Shown here in pieces: positions 25,626-34,106 of a DNA stretch of 51,978 nt. The position numbers were made by a program, and so were the translations under genes. This stretch comes from Planctomycetales bacterium (GTDB lineage: Bacteria; Planctomycetota; Planctomycetia; Pirellulales; Lacipirellulaceae). The notes beneath the pieces were generated by a model. That model was given only the letters and a program-made list of their open reading frames with translations, did not search any database and was not told the DNA's origin. Within the stretch, counting starts at the first letter, position 1. Each line of letters begins with the position of its first letter. The stretch lies in the NCBI GenBank assembly GCA_020427155.1, contig JAGQOW010000019.1, positions 1 to 51,978 of the forward strand, given 5' to 3'.

Positions 25626-27646
25626 CGGGTAAGCACGGGCTGGAGATCTTCGGCAACCGCGGCGCCCGCTGGGGGGGTCGCGGGGCGGTTGGCCGCTGGC
25701 CGCGTCGCCAACTCGACGCCGCCGTTGGGAAAAGTACGCAGTTCGGCAATATGCTGCATAAGAATCCGGCGCACTTCGAGAATGCTCTGCGGATGCCGGT
25801 GGACACTGATGTGGTCGGCGGGGACAACGATCTGTGATTGCACATTGTCGAGCTGGGCACTGGCAAGTGTGACGACGCCATCGCCCGTGCCGCCAACCAG
25901 CCAGCCGGTGATTCCTTTCTTGGGGACTTCGCCCACGATGTTGTGATACTTCACCCATGGACCTTGTTGGGCGGTGAGCAGTACCGGCAGCAGCGGCGAC
26001 TCGGGAGCGAGCGAATCGATGCTGGTCGTAACTTCCAGGGGAGCATTGTCGCGGAAGTATCCGGGATTGCGTGCAATCAGTTGGTTTCGCCCTTGCATGA
26101 TCATCGAGGGTATTTTGATCAGCTTGCGTCCCAACCAGCGAGTGGTGTCGTTGGCAAATTCGCTGCCACGGTGCGGAGTGCCAATGGTGACGATGCGTCG
26201 AATCGAGGGATTGGGATCGAAGAAGAAGGTCCGCGCCAGTCCAGCGCGGATTTCCTGGTCGGCTTCCAACTCGGCGAACGGTTTTTCGCTGAGCGTTTCC
26301 CAGAAGCTGTTGCCACTGTCGATGGTTTGCAGTTTGGAGACCAAGCCGCCCATGCTGTGACCGACGAGGACGGTTTGGTCGAGGGCGGCGTACTGTAGCT
26401 CGGGATCGAGTGTTTTTCTCATGTAAGCCAGGTCTTCGCGCATCTGTGCTCCGCTGAACCAGAACGGCTGGCCCGACGGATAGAGATAGAACCAGAACTG
26501 GTAGTGCTGCCGGATTTGCGGATCGCTGCGCAGATCGTTGAACATCTCCATCCAGGTAACGGGGCTCGACCACAGTCCGTGTACCATCACGACGGGGATC
26601 TTGTCTTCCTGAAACGGCTCGAGCATGTAGAGGCCTTGCAGCGTCTTGATCTGGCCGGGGTTCAGTAGCCCGAGCGTCGACAAGCGGCTATCGTCGAGCG
26701 AAGGTTGACTGAGGGTGTGAGCAAGCGGAGCGCTGAGATCGGTCTCGAGCGGGATATTGGCCTGAGCAACCTGGACCGCGGATTTGTTGAGCGGATCGTG
26801 GAGTTCGAGCGTGGCGTGCTGCGGCGGCGTGTTGGGATTGGCAGCCGGGGTGACTCGCAGGAAGGCCGTGACGGGGAAGGAGAGATCTTGCGGGTAGAAC
26901 TGCTCGCGCGGATCCATGCCTTCGTGCTTGCTGCGAACCGCAATCAATGGCACGCCAAGCCCGTAGCTGTGGTAGTGGTTCTGCAGGCCATGGACTTCGT
27001 AGTCGGAGACAAACTCGAAGTGATCAAAGTCTTCTGCATGCCAGTCGTCGCTCTTGAGTTGGATATCAAGCTGGCACTGGTGGGTCGCCGTCTTGATACT
27101 CAGCGAAGTACCCGGCCGCAGGGCTTCTTGCGATTGCACGATGCGCAGCGTGCTTTCCAAGGCCGCGTTGTACAGGTCGCATGCTCGACGGAACTCGGGA
27201 TCGTAGGGGTTCGAGGCGACGGAGTATTTTTCGTCGAACAGGTAACGATAGGAGTGCAATACGGCCGAGCCGTAGAGTTCGAGGGCTTTGTCGCATTTCT
27301 TAGCATGGTCGGCGCGGTTGGCGCCGACGTAGGCCAACTCGGCCATTGCATAGAGATGTTCGCGGTTGGGCTCGCGCGCATCGAACTCGGCCAGCTGGGC
27401 CAAGAGCACTGCGTAGTCGCCCTTGAGGGAATCCTCGAGGTCGTAGCGGCGCAACAGCTGAACGGTACGTTCGGTCGGTTTCGGCCCCTGGCGGGTAAGC
27501 AGGCCCAACGTATCGGAGAGCGGATTGCGCGGCGTCGAGCGCATCGCAACCCACTTGTTCGACGTCGACGCACAGCCGACGCTGAAACAAGCAATCAGCA
27601 GCGCTGCGACCAGTAATCGGCGCCGAGGTGAGGTAAACCTACGCAT
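25622..27646 (-). CDS. Large lipoprotein alpha/beta-hydrolase (lipase-like)
   Basis: A 674-residue lipoprotein. The N-terminus MRRFTSPRRRLLVAALLIAC runs into FSVGCAS, a lipobox with the lipidated Cys at residue 25. A helical region of about 230 residues and a beta-rich segment precede the hydrolase domain: PVVMVHGLWSSPVTWMEM, the nucleophile elbow VGHSMGGLVSKL, GTPHRGSEFAN and the His in PADHISVHRHP. This resembles PGAP1/Lip2-type lipases, acting on lipid or ester substrates in the periplasm or outer membrane. ATG 27646 is chosen over 27670 because it begins the signal peptide. A candidate promoter lies 75-104 bases upstream. Confidence 0.85.
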   Translation of the reverse strand: MRRFTSPRRRLLVAALLIACFSVGCASTSNKWVAMRSTPRNPLSDTLGLLTRQGPKPTERTVQLLRRYDLEDSLKGDYAVLLAQLAEFDAREPNREHLYAMAELAYVGANRADHAKKCDKALELYGSAVLHSYRYLFDEKYSVASNPYDPEFRRACDLYNAALESTLRIVQSQEALRPGTSLSIKTATHQCQLDIQLKSDDWHAEDFDHFEFVSDYEVHGLQNHYHSYGLGVPLIAVRSKHEGMDPREQFYPQDLSFPVTAFLRVTPAANPNTPPQHATLELHDPLNKSAVQVAQANIPLETDLSAPLAHTLSQPSLDDSRLSTLGLLNPGQIKTLQGLYMLEPFQEDKIPVVMVHGLWSSPVTWMEMFNDLRSDPQIRQHYQFWFYLYPSGQPFWFSGAQMREDLAYMRKTLDPELQYAALDQTVLVGHSMGGLVSKLQTIDSGNSFWETLSEKPFAELEADQEIRAGLARTFFFDPNPSIRRIVTIGTPHRGSEFANDTTRWLGRKLIKIPSMIMQGRNQLIARNPGYFRDNAPLEVTTSIDSLAPESPLLPVLLTAQQGPWVKYHNIVGEVPKKGITGWLVGGTGDGVVTLASAQLDNVQSQIVVPADHISVHRHPQSILEVRRILMQHIAELRTFPNGGVELATRPAANRPATPPAGAAVAEDLQPVLTR

Positions 27647-27720
27647 GGGCAAACAGTTTGAACCCGACAAGAGAAGACGACAACCCGCTAGGGGCTCCCT
27701 CGGAAACCCAAGGGGCGGGA

Positions 27721-27750
27721 AGAGTAAGCGATTGGGTTGAGTGTCGTCAA
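27721..27750 (-). promoter_or_regulatory. Candidate promoter of the lipoprotein hydrolase
   Basis: TTGACG (27750-27745), an 18-base spacer and TACTCT (27726-27721) on the minus strand, giving a leader of about 68 bases to ATG 27646. Consensus match only. Confidence 0.4.
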
Positions 27751-27794
27751 TGACGGTCGACGGCTGCAGCTAGCATCGCATGCATTGGGTGTGG

Positions 27795-28898
27795 TTACCC
27801 CTGCGGTGAGGCGTAGCGATGCGTTGGTTCTGGTCGGCCGGGGCGAAAGTGCTGTACCGAGCTGATTTGGGCATCGAGGCTAAGCCGCCTGGCTAAGGTA
27901 GTGACGGTTTGTTGCACACAGTGGGCCAGGTCGTCGGGGGCGCCATGGGCGCGGGCGTTGATCAACAGGTCGGCGGCGGCGGTTTCGATTCCGCTGGCTA
28001 CCGAAAGCTCGACCGGCTCGCCCGTGGCGACCCAGTTGGCTACGGCGGTCGACGCTGCCGCCGAGGCCAGCACTTTGAGGTGGCCCGGCTCCATTTCGGC
28101 AGCTTGCAGCGCAAAGCTTAAGCCGTCGACAAGCTGAGAGGTTACTTCGTCGAGCGACCATGGTGCAGTGCTGGAAAGCCGGACCGAACAGTTGAGCCAT
28201 CCTAGCGCAGCCTCTCCCTCGGCATAAACATCGTAGTCGATGTCCATGGCTGCTGCGGCGGGCGAATACTCGACGTTCAAACCTGCAAGAAGCGCGTCGA
28301 ATCCTTCGCCGGTCGTTGCGCTAGCGGCAAAGATTTGCTTCTGCGGATAACGGTCGGCAAGCAACTGCAAAAGTTCGTCCTGCTCGTTCGCCGAGAGGCG
28401 ATCGATCTTGTTGAGCACAATCAGCTGTGCTTCTTCCAGTTGTTTTAGGAATATGTAAGCCGCCTGAGGCGAAAACCCGCCCGTGCCGCCGCCGAGAATC
28501 TTGCGGCCATGCTCCGGCTTGCAAAGGACAGCCAACGGGCCCAGCGTATAGCGGTCGCCAAATAGATGTTGTAGCGGCTGCAAGACCGTGGCCATCAAGT
28601 CGGTGCAACTGCCCACAGGTTCGGTGAGGATGATATCGGGTTGGCGGTCGGCTCCGAGCGCTGCAGCGGTGTCGACCAGGTCGTCGAACTTGCAGCAAAA
28701 ACAGGCGCCGGGAACTTCGCCGACTTGAAAGCCCTGGGCGCGCAGGTTGTGGGTATCGACCAACCCATAGGCCTGATCATTGGTAACCAGCCCGACCTGC
28801 AGGCCCAGGTTGGTGTAGTACCTGGCTAGTCGTGCAATGGCAGTCGTCTTCCCCGCACCCAGGAAACCTCCGATCATGAGGAAGCGAGTTCGTTGCAT
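27795..28898 (-). CDS. CobW/COG0523 family metallochaperone-type GTPase
   Basis: A 367-residue G3E GTPase. It has the P-loop GGFLGAGKTTAIARL, the metal-binding motif CFCCKFDDL (the CxCC of COG0523), the G3 region ILTEPVGS and the G4 motif NKIDRL, and a C-terminal region with a second domain unlike canonical CobW_C. COG0523 proteins deliver Zn, Co or Fe to client enzymes. ATG 28898 starts the GTPase fold directly; the upstream extension to 28997 would overlap the divergent DegT gene. It sits 85 bases from the DegT-type aminotransferase, transcribed divergently. Confidence 0.88.
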   Translation of the reverse strand: MQRTRFLMIGGFLGAGKTTAIARLARYYTNLGLQVGLVTNDQAYGLVDTHNLRAQGFQVGEVPGACFCCKFDDLVDTAAALGADRQPDIILTEPVGSCTDLMATVLQPLQHLFGDRYTLGPLAVLCKPEHGRKILGGGTGGFSPQAAYIFLKQLEEAQLIVLNKIDRLSANEQDELLQLLADRYPQKQIFAASATTGEGFDALLAGLNVEYSPAAAAMDIDYDVYAEGEAALGWLNCSVRLSSTAPWSLDEVTSQLVDGLSFALQAAEMEPGHLKVLASAAASTAVANWVATGEPVELSVASGIETAAADLLINARAHGAPDDLAHCVQQTVTTLARRLSLDAQISSVQHFRPGRPEPTHRYASPQG

Positions 28899-28942
28899 AG
28901 GACGTGCGGGGGGGTGAGAATTGGATGCTGGTCTGGCAAGTA

Positions 28943-28951
28943 TGCTACTAT
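28943..28951 (+). promoter_or_regulatory. Extended -10 promoter of the DegT-type gene
   Basis: TGCTACTAT (28943-28951) is an extended -10 element with the TG dinucleotide; TTGGAT at 28921-28926 is a poorly spaced -35. The transcript would start near 28958, about 26 bases before ATG 28984. This is the intergenic promoter region shared with the divergent CobW-type gene. Confidence 0.45.
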
Positions 28952-28983
28952 AGCGGCTTGTCAGACCCGAAACGAGGCGCCCC

Positions 28984-30087
28984 ATGCAAGAAGTCACTTA
29001 CGGCCCCTTCGATTGGCCGCCCGCCGACGAGGAGGTACGAGCTGCGCTCGAGCAAGCGTATCGCGATGGCAGTTGGGGGCGTTATGAAGGTCCGCAGGGC
29101 ACAGCGCTGGCAGAGGAACTTTGCGACCAATTCGGTTGTGCCCACGCTCTGCTCTGTTCGTCGGGAACGATCGGCGTTGAGCTGGCACTGCGAGGTCTCG
29201 GAGTCGAGGCTGGCGACGAAGTCGTATTGGCAGGATACGATTTTCCAGGAAACTTTCGCGCGATCGAGGCGGTTGGTGCGCGGCCCGTCTTGGTCGATGT
29301 AGATTCTGAAACGTGGTGCTTAGATGCCAAGCAACTCGCCAAGGTTGAGGACGACGCCATCTCGGCGGTGATCGTCTCGCATCTGCATGGCGGGCTTGCC
29401 GATATGCCGCGGGTGATGGAAACAGCCCAGCAGCGTGGCTGGCATGTTGTGGAGGATTGCTGTCAGCAGCCGGGCGCTTCGCTTGGCGGTCGACCTGTCG
29501 GAAGTTGGGGCGACGCCAGTGTATTGAGCTTTGGCGGCAGCAAGCTGCTCACTGCAGGCCGCGGCGGCTCGGTACTGACCGACGATCCGCAAGTGCTGCA
29601 GCGTATGAAGATCTATGCCGACCGAGGCAACCAGGCTTTTCCGCTTAGCGAGTTGCAGGCGGCGGTGCTGCGCCCGCAACTCAGGAAACTTGAGGAGCGA
29701 AATCGGACGAGAGCGAAGCGTGTTGCCGAAATCCGTCAGGCGACGTCGGGCCTTGCCTACTTTCTGCGACCAATCGCGGGCCAAGCCGGGGCGCAGGCTG
29801 CGTATTACAAACTGGCCTGGTCGTTTGTGCCGGCCGAGACTCAGCCGGAACTGCGTGAGCAATTGCTGGTTCGATTGCAGGCAGCCAAAGCGCCGATCGA
29901 CGGTGGCTTTCGAGGTTTTGCATCTCGCGGAGAGCGACGTTGCAGAAAGCACGGCGGCTTGTCTAACTCTCGGCAATTAAGCCAGTCGACCATACTGTTG
30001 CACCACCCGGTGCTGTTAGCGCATGAAAAAGCCGCCCTTCAGGTGGCCCTGGTGCTGGATGACACGATCCGGCAGTTGGTAGCCTGA
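28984..30087 (+). CDS. DegT/DnrJ/EryC1/StrS-type PLP aminotransferase
   Basis: A 367-residue sugar aminotransferase-like enzyme. PLP-site features are GTIGVELALRGLG, VVEDCCQQPGA (Asp158) and the Schiff-base Lys187 in LSFGGSKLLTAGRGG. The N-terminal start MQEVTYGPFDWPPADEEV is typical of a sub-group paired with a CobW-like gene in planctomycetes, as far as I recall; I have not checked this. GAGG lies about 8 bases before ATG. It is not clustered with the sugar nucleotide genes at 45-51 kb, so it may have a different substrate from WbpE. Confidence 0.87.
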   Translation: MQEVTYGPFDWPPADEEVRAALEQAYRDGSWGRYEGPQGTALAEELCDQFGCAHALLCSSGTIGVELALRGLGVEAGDEVVLAGYDFPGNFRAIEAVGARPVLVDVDSETWCLDAKQLAKVEDDAISAVIVSHLHGGLADMPRVMETAQQRGWHVVEDCCQQPGASLGGRPVGSWGDASVLSFGGSKLLTAGRGGSVLTDDPQVLQRMKIYADRGNQAFPLSELQAAVLRPQLRKLEERNRTRAKRVAEIRQATSGLAYFLRPIAGQAGAQAAYYKLAWSFVPAETQPELREQLLVRLQAAKAPIDGGFRGFASRGERRCRKHGGLSNSRQLSQSTILLHHPVLLAHEKAALQVALVLDDTIRQLVA

Positions 30088-30201
30088 AGACTGTACTGGT
30101 TGATCACAGGGGGTAAGGAAAGGTGATTCAAGCGCCAGTACAGCAGGGCGGCTCTCGCCACTTCACTGTAAACTTCGAACTTCTCTGTAATTCGGGCCCC
30201 G

Positions 30202-30510
30202 TTATTTCGCGTGGATTCTCTGCATAGTTTCTAAAGGGGCACTGATATGGGGTGTCGATGCGGCTGCGCTGTTGTCGGGAGCATCATGCTTCATGATGAC
30301 CGTGTCGATGGCCGACTCTTCCGCCACGGGCTCGTCGAACACGTTGCATTCACTAGCCGATTCGTTTACGAGTTCGCCGCGGAGAATCCGAATCTCTCGC
30401 GGGGCTTTGACGGCCAAAGTCACCCGGTTTCCAGCAACGCGTCGGACTTCCACGAAAATATCTTCGCCAATATGTATCCGTTCACCAGTTTTTCGGCTTA
30501 AGACGAGCAT
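30202..30510 (-). CDS. csrA: Carbon storage regulator CsrA, C-terminally extended (paralogue 2)
   Basis: A 102-residue CsrA: MLVLSRKTGERIHIGEDIFV, then VTLAVKAPREIRILRGELVN, about half identical to paralogue 1 over 47 residues, plus a 50-residue tail rich in Asp, Glu, Ser and Ala with no resemblance to the tail of paralogue 1. The frame is open for another 600 bases upstream, but ATG 30510 gives exactly the family N-terminus. Its start codon is embedded in candidate CsrA-binding sequence (see next entry). It is convergent with the DegT-type gene. Confidence 0.92.
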   Translation of the reverse strand: MLVLSRKTGERIHIGEDIFVEVRRVAGNRVTLAVKAPREIRILRGELVNESASECNVFDEPVAEESAIDTVIMKHDAPDNSAAASTPHISAPLETMQRIHAK

Positions 30511-30528
30511 CCTGTACTTCCTTCCATC
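30508..30528 (-). promoter_or_regulatory. Candidate CsrA-binding site over the csrA2 start codon
   Basis: The minus-strand sequence GTACAGGATG, in which ATG is the start codon, is one base short of the SELEX consensus RUACARGGAUGU for CsrA. Two more GGA motifs precede it (GATGGAAGGAAG). A site here would let CsrA block its own translation start. Confidence 0.5.
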
Positions 30529-30774
30529 AAAATCTGATAAGTTGTCGACGTGCCTCCTCGCGGTCGGAGGAGTTGCCATCGCGTTTTGCGACGAGTTTTC
30601 TAAATGCAAGCTTTGTGCCAGTGAAAGGAACTGGTGTTCGTCGAGAGCGCAAGTCTTTTGCCATAAAAGGTTTACGGAGGAAAACGAGCCCCGCGGGCAT
30701 GCTGGCTGAAAACGAGATATGGCACTTTTCTGTCTCGATATGAGATGAGATTCCTGATTTGAGACTAACGAACT

Positions 30775-31893
30775 ATGTATTCCGATCCGTATGCCGTAGA
30801 TATCCAAGCCTGCCGGGGACGGCAGCAACGACTGCTGATTCAGATGGAGGAGCTTGGGCTGGAACTGGTGTTGCTGACGCGCAGCGAGTCGGTTCAGTGG
30901 CTGACAGGAACGTATAGCAAACCGAATTTCACGCCAGCGGCAGCGATAGACATGCTTGGGCATGTCACCTTGGTTGTGCCCAAGAGAAACGAATCGCTTG
31001 TCGTAGCGGCGGACGAGATCGTGGGTTACGAAGCGCAGTGGCACTCGACGATCCGCGATGAACAGCGTGCGACCAGCAATGAGGCACTGCTTGGGGCGCT
31101 CGACAAGCGGCCTCAACGCGTCGGCGGAGAATGGTCTTTTCTTGGGCCAAGATTGGTTGCCGAGTTTGGCGGCGAAGTGGTGAACGTGGAGCCGATGCTT
31201 GCGCGTTTACGGCGGCGAAAAGATGCTGACGAGCTGCGAATGCTAGCGCGGGCAAACGCTGCGAATCGGGCGATGTATGTTCGCGCGCGGGAGATTATCG
31301 AGCCAGGAATCAATGAGCTGGAGGTCTTCAACGAGCTGCATGCAGCAGCGGTGCGCGAGCTGGGCGAGCCGCTGACATATTTCGGACAGGACTTTCAGTG
31401 CAACTCGCGCGGCGGAGCACCGCGAGATCGGGCCGCGCAAGCGGGGGAACTTTACATTCTGGATCTGGGAGTTGGCTTTCGCGGTTTCTATTCCGACAAC
31501 GCGCGCACGATATCCGTCGGAGGCGAGCCCGACGAACTGCAAGAGCGGGCGTGGAACCATTTGGTGCAGGCGCTGCAGTTGGTGGAGTCTGCCGTGCGAC
31601 CAGGAAAAAGCTGCCGACAAATGTTCGAAGAAGTGCAAGCATTGCTAGATGGTTGCGGTCCGGGGGTTTTCAACCACCATTTGGGACACGGCGTCGGATT
31701 AGCACCCCACGAAGGGCCGCACCTAAATCCCTATTGGGACGACGTTTTCGAGCCAGGGGACTATTTCACGGCCGAACCCGGCCTCTACCACGACCGGCTT
31801 CGCCAGGGCATTCGTCTGGAAGAGAACTACGTGGTGACAGCAGAGGGCGTCGAGCGGGTGACCGACTTTCCGCTCGGCCTGGGCCGCGAATAA
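30775..31893 (+). CDS. M24-family Xaa-Pro dipeptidase/aminopeptidase
   Basis: A 372-residue metallopeptidase with the creatinase-type N-domain and pita-bread catalytic domain. The five metal ligands can be placed: Asp in YILDLGVGF, Asp in YSDNART, His in HHLGHGVGL, Glu in TAEPGLY and Glu in RLEENYVV. It removes or cleaves at Xaa-Pro bonds in the cytoplasm. ATG 30775 is the only start before the family N-terminus. It is divergent from csrA2, with 264 bases between them. Confidence 0.92.
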   Translation: MYSDPYAVDIQACRGRQQRLLIQMEELGLELVLLTRSESVQWLTGTYSKPNFTPAAAIDMLGHVTLVVPKRNESLVVAADEIVGYEAQWHSTIRDEQRATSNEALLGALDKRPQRVGGEWSFLGPRLVAEFGGEVVNVEPMLARLRRRKDADELRMLARANAANRAMYVRAREIIEPGINELEVFNELHAAAVRELGEPLTYFGQDFQCNSRGGAPRDRAAQAGELYILDLGVGFRGFYSDNARTISVGGEPDELQERAWNHLVQALQLVESAVRPGKSCRQMFEEVQALLDGCGPGVFNHHLGHGVGLAPHEGPHLNPYWDDVFEPGDYFTAEPGLYHDRLRQGIRLEENYVVTAEGVERVTDFPLGLGRE

Positions 31894-32086
31894 TCGCTGT
31901 CGAATGCCGAGTGTCGCATTGGGGTTTCGGAATCTGACGGGGGCCGCTCTACTGCGGCATTGCTAGCAGCGTCGATCTACCTTGACCCTTCCGGGCTGCT
32001 GGTTATACTCCCCCCGCTTTTCTACCAAAAAGCCCTACCTGTCAGAACGAATATACGAATCAACTCCACAAGGCCGGAGGCGTCCA

Positions 32087-32884
32087 ATGCGCGCGGGTTT
32101 TGTCGACATCCACTGCCACCTATTGCCCGGTATCGACGACGGATCGAGCGACTGGGAGACCTCGCTGGCGATGGCGCGGATGGCGGTAGAGGATGGCACA
32201 GAGACGATTATTTGTACGCCGCATCAGCTGGGTAACTTTGCTGAAAACCAGGGCGACGAAATTCGTCGTCGGACAGCCGAGTTGCAGCAGGCGTTGGACG
32301 AAAACGGGATACCGTTGCGGGTATTGCCGGGCGGAGACGTTCGCATCGAAGACGGCATGATCGAGCAGTTGATCAGCGGCGAAGTGATGACGCTCGGAGA
32401 TATGCGTTGCCATGTGCTGTTGGAGCTTCCGCATGAACTGTACTTCCCGATGGAGGGCGTACTCGCGGCCCTCGAACGACAAGGCATGACAGGCATTTTG
32501 TCGCATCCTGAACGAAATCGAGGTCTGCTGCGCGAGCCCGGGTTGTTGCCTAGTCTGGTCGAGCGGGGTTGTCTGATGCAGGTTACCGCAGGGAGCTTGA
32601 TGGGCACGTTTGGTCCGCAGAGTCAGCAGTTGGCCGAATGGATGGTAACTCAGGGTTTAGTCCACTTTATCGCGACCGATGCCCATGGCACGAAGTCGAG
32701 GCGACCGTTGATGGGGCGAGCCTATCAACGCGTGGAAGAGTTGGCAGGCAGCTCGCATGCCCATAGTCTCTGTATCAAGAATCCAGCAATGGTAGCCTGC
32801 GGCAAAAGGGTATCCGCGGGTCGGCTCTCGTCGTCGCGTCGTGGCTGGCGAGGCCTCTTTTCTTCCAAGAAAAAAGTTGCATGA
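32087..32884 (+). CDS. CpsB/YwqE-type PHP-domain tyrosine phosphatase
   Basis: A 265-residue PHP-family phosphatase of the CpsB/Wzb-replacing type. Metal motifs are FVDIHCHLLPGIDDGS near the start, CTPHQLGNF, GILSHPERN and ATDAHGTKSRRP. This family dephosphorylates bacterial tyrosine autokinases that control capsule assembly. A BY-kinase is encoded at 41.7-44.0 kb. ATG 32087 is exactly the start of family homology; upstream ORF sequence has no similarity. Its stop overlaps the next start by 4 bases (ATGA), so it is coupled to a secreted metallopeptidase. Confidence 0.88.
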   Translation: MRAGFVDIHCHLLPGIDDGSSDWETSLAMARMAVEDGTETIICTPHQLGNFAENQGDEIRRRTAELQQALDENGIPLRVLPGGDVRIEDGMIEQLISGEVMTLGDMRCHVLLELPHELYFPMEGVLAALERQGMTGILSHPERNRGLLREPGLLPSLVERGCLMQVTAGSLMGTFGPQSQQLAEWMVTQGLVHFIATDAHGTKSRRPLMGRAYQRVEELAGSSHAHSLCIKNPAMVACGKRVSAGRLSSSRRGWRGLFSSKKKVA

Positions 32885-33732
32885 ATTTCGACTCTTGCCC
32901 CTCCGCTGATTGGCGTGGAAAGACCGAATTGCGCCCGTCGCGACGGGGCTTTCTCGCAATCGGCAGTGCTGCGCTCGCGATGCCATGGCTGGGCGCGGCT
33001 GCGCGCCCGTGCTTCGGCGCCGCTCCGTGGATCGACCATCGTAGCTACGGACCGTTCAATTGCCATGCGACGTTCCCGATGGGCGATCTGACGCCGCTAT
33101 TTCAGGAACTCTCAGCCCTCGAGTCGGAATTGCAGCGAACGCTGGCCGTGCCGCCCGCCCAGCAACCGATTGATGTTTTCCTGCTGGATGACGAACGAGA
33201 GCATCGTGAGCTACTCCAGCAGTTGTATCCCCGAGTGCCTTATCGACGTGCCCTTTACGTCCAACGTTCTGGCCGGGGCAGCGTCTATGCCTACCGCCAT
33301 GCAGAGGTTGCTGTCGACCTGCGGCACGAATGCACCCACGCGCTGTTGCATGCCAATTTGGCAATGGTCCCGTTATGGCTCGACGAGGGATTGGCCGAAT
33401 ACTTTGAAATGCCGGCAGCAGAACGGGCATTTCAGCATCCCCACTTTTCCAAACTTCGATGGAATCTGCGGTTCGGCATGGTTCGGAGCATGGAATCGCT
33501 AGAGTCGTGCCACGAACTTTCCGAGATGGGCGGAACCGAATACCGTTTTGCCTGGGCTTGGGTCCACTTTATGCTTCACGGGCCGCTGCCCGCCCATCGG
33601 GCGCTGGTGCACTATTTGGGGGACATCCGGCGTGGGAATCCTCCGGGGCAACTGTCGGAGCATATGGACCGGGCTCTTTCGCAGCCCCAACAACAGATGG
33701 TCCAGCATTTCAAGCAATGGAAGCGCACTTAG
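32881..33732 (+). CDS. Tat-exported gluzincin-like metallopeptidase (DUF1570-like)
   Basis: A 283-residue protein. SRRGFLAIGSAALAMPWLG at 20-38 is a twin-arginine signal; cleavage is likely after CFGA. The zinc site is RHECTHALLHA (HExxH at 149-153) and WLDEGLAEYFE, where Glu169 should be the third ligand, the arrangement of the peptidase MA/DUF1570 group. Folded export via Tat fits a metal cofactor loaded in the cytoplasm. It is translationally coupled to the CpsB-type phosphatase gene. The substrate is unknown. Confidence 0.8.
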   Translation: MNFDSCPSADWRGKTELRPSRRGFLAIGSAALAMPWLGAAARPCFGAAPWIDHRSYGPFNCHATFPMGDLTPLFQELSALESELQRTLAVPPAQQPIDVFLLDDEREHRELLQQLYPRVPYRRALYVQRSGRGSVYAYRHAEVAVDLRHECTHALLHANLAMVPLWLDEGLAEYFEMPAAERAFQHPHFSKLRWNLRFGMVRSMESLESCHELSEMGGTEYRFAWAWVHFMLHGPLPAHRALVHYLGDIRRGNPPGQLSEHMDRALSQPQQQMVQHFKQWKRT

Positions 33733-34106
33733 TCTCCCTTCCCTATTGCCAGACTCAGGGGACATTGGTTGCTTCCAAATTGTAGGCGGACGTTTCGTTA
33801 AACTAGAGCTATCCTGACGATCCCGAAGAGTGGAGAAACATTGCCAGCTAGCAGTTGTTGGTGCTAGCCCGTATGCCAAGTTCTTGCTGTCAGATCTTTT
33901 TCAGCGCTTAGTCTCGCTTGTTTTTTCAATATGTCTTTGAGAACTCGCGCGTCATTTGCCGATACCGAACAACGAGTCAGATCAGGTCGTGGCAGGCAAT
34001 AGTGTTTGGCGTGACCGAAGTTTCGCGAGAGGAATCAATCGAACCTGGGGCAGCATGGATTGCTTGCCTTACGCGGTGATCCAGCGTTTTTTAAGGACGA
34101 AAAAAC
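33733..34106. other. Gene-free interval of about 370 bases
   Basis: No protein-like frame. A hairpin GCTAGCA/TGCTAGC (33847-33868) is the only clear structure; no T tract follows it. The end of the interval holds the AAGGACG ribosome site of the next gene. Confidence 0.5.

Noticed and set aside
25473..26573. Minus-strand open frame of 366 codons
   Set aside because: A shifted-frame shadow of the lipoprotein hydrolase with an Arg/Pro/Ser-rich product.
26705..27616. Plus-strand open frame of 303 codons
   Set aside because: Antisense to the lipoprotein hydrolase, whose GHSMGG and lipobox are unambiguous.
30511..31116. Upstream extension of csrA2 by about 200 codons
   Set aside because: It overlaps the M24 peptidase gene in antisense and has no similarity to anything; ATG 30510 gives the exact CsrA start.
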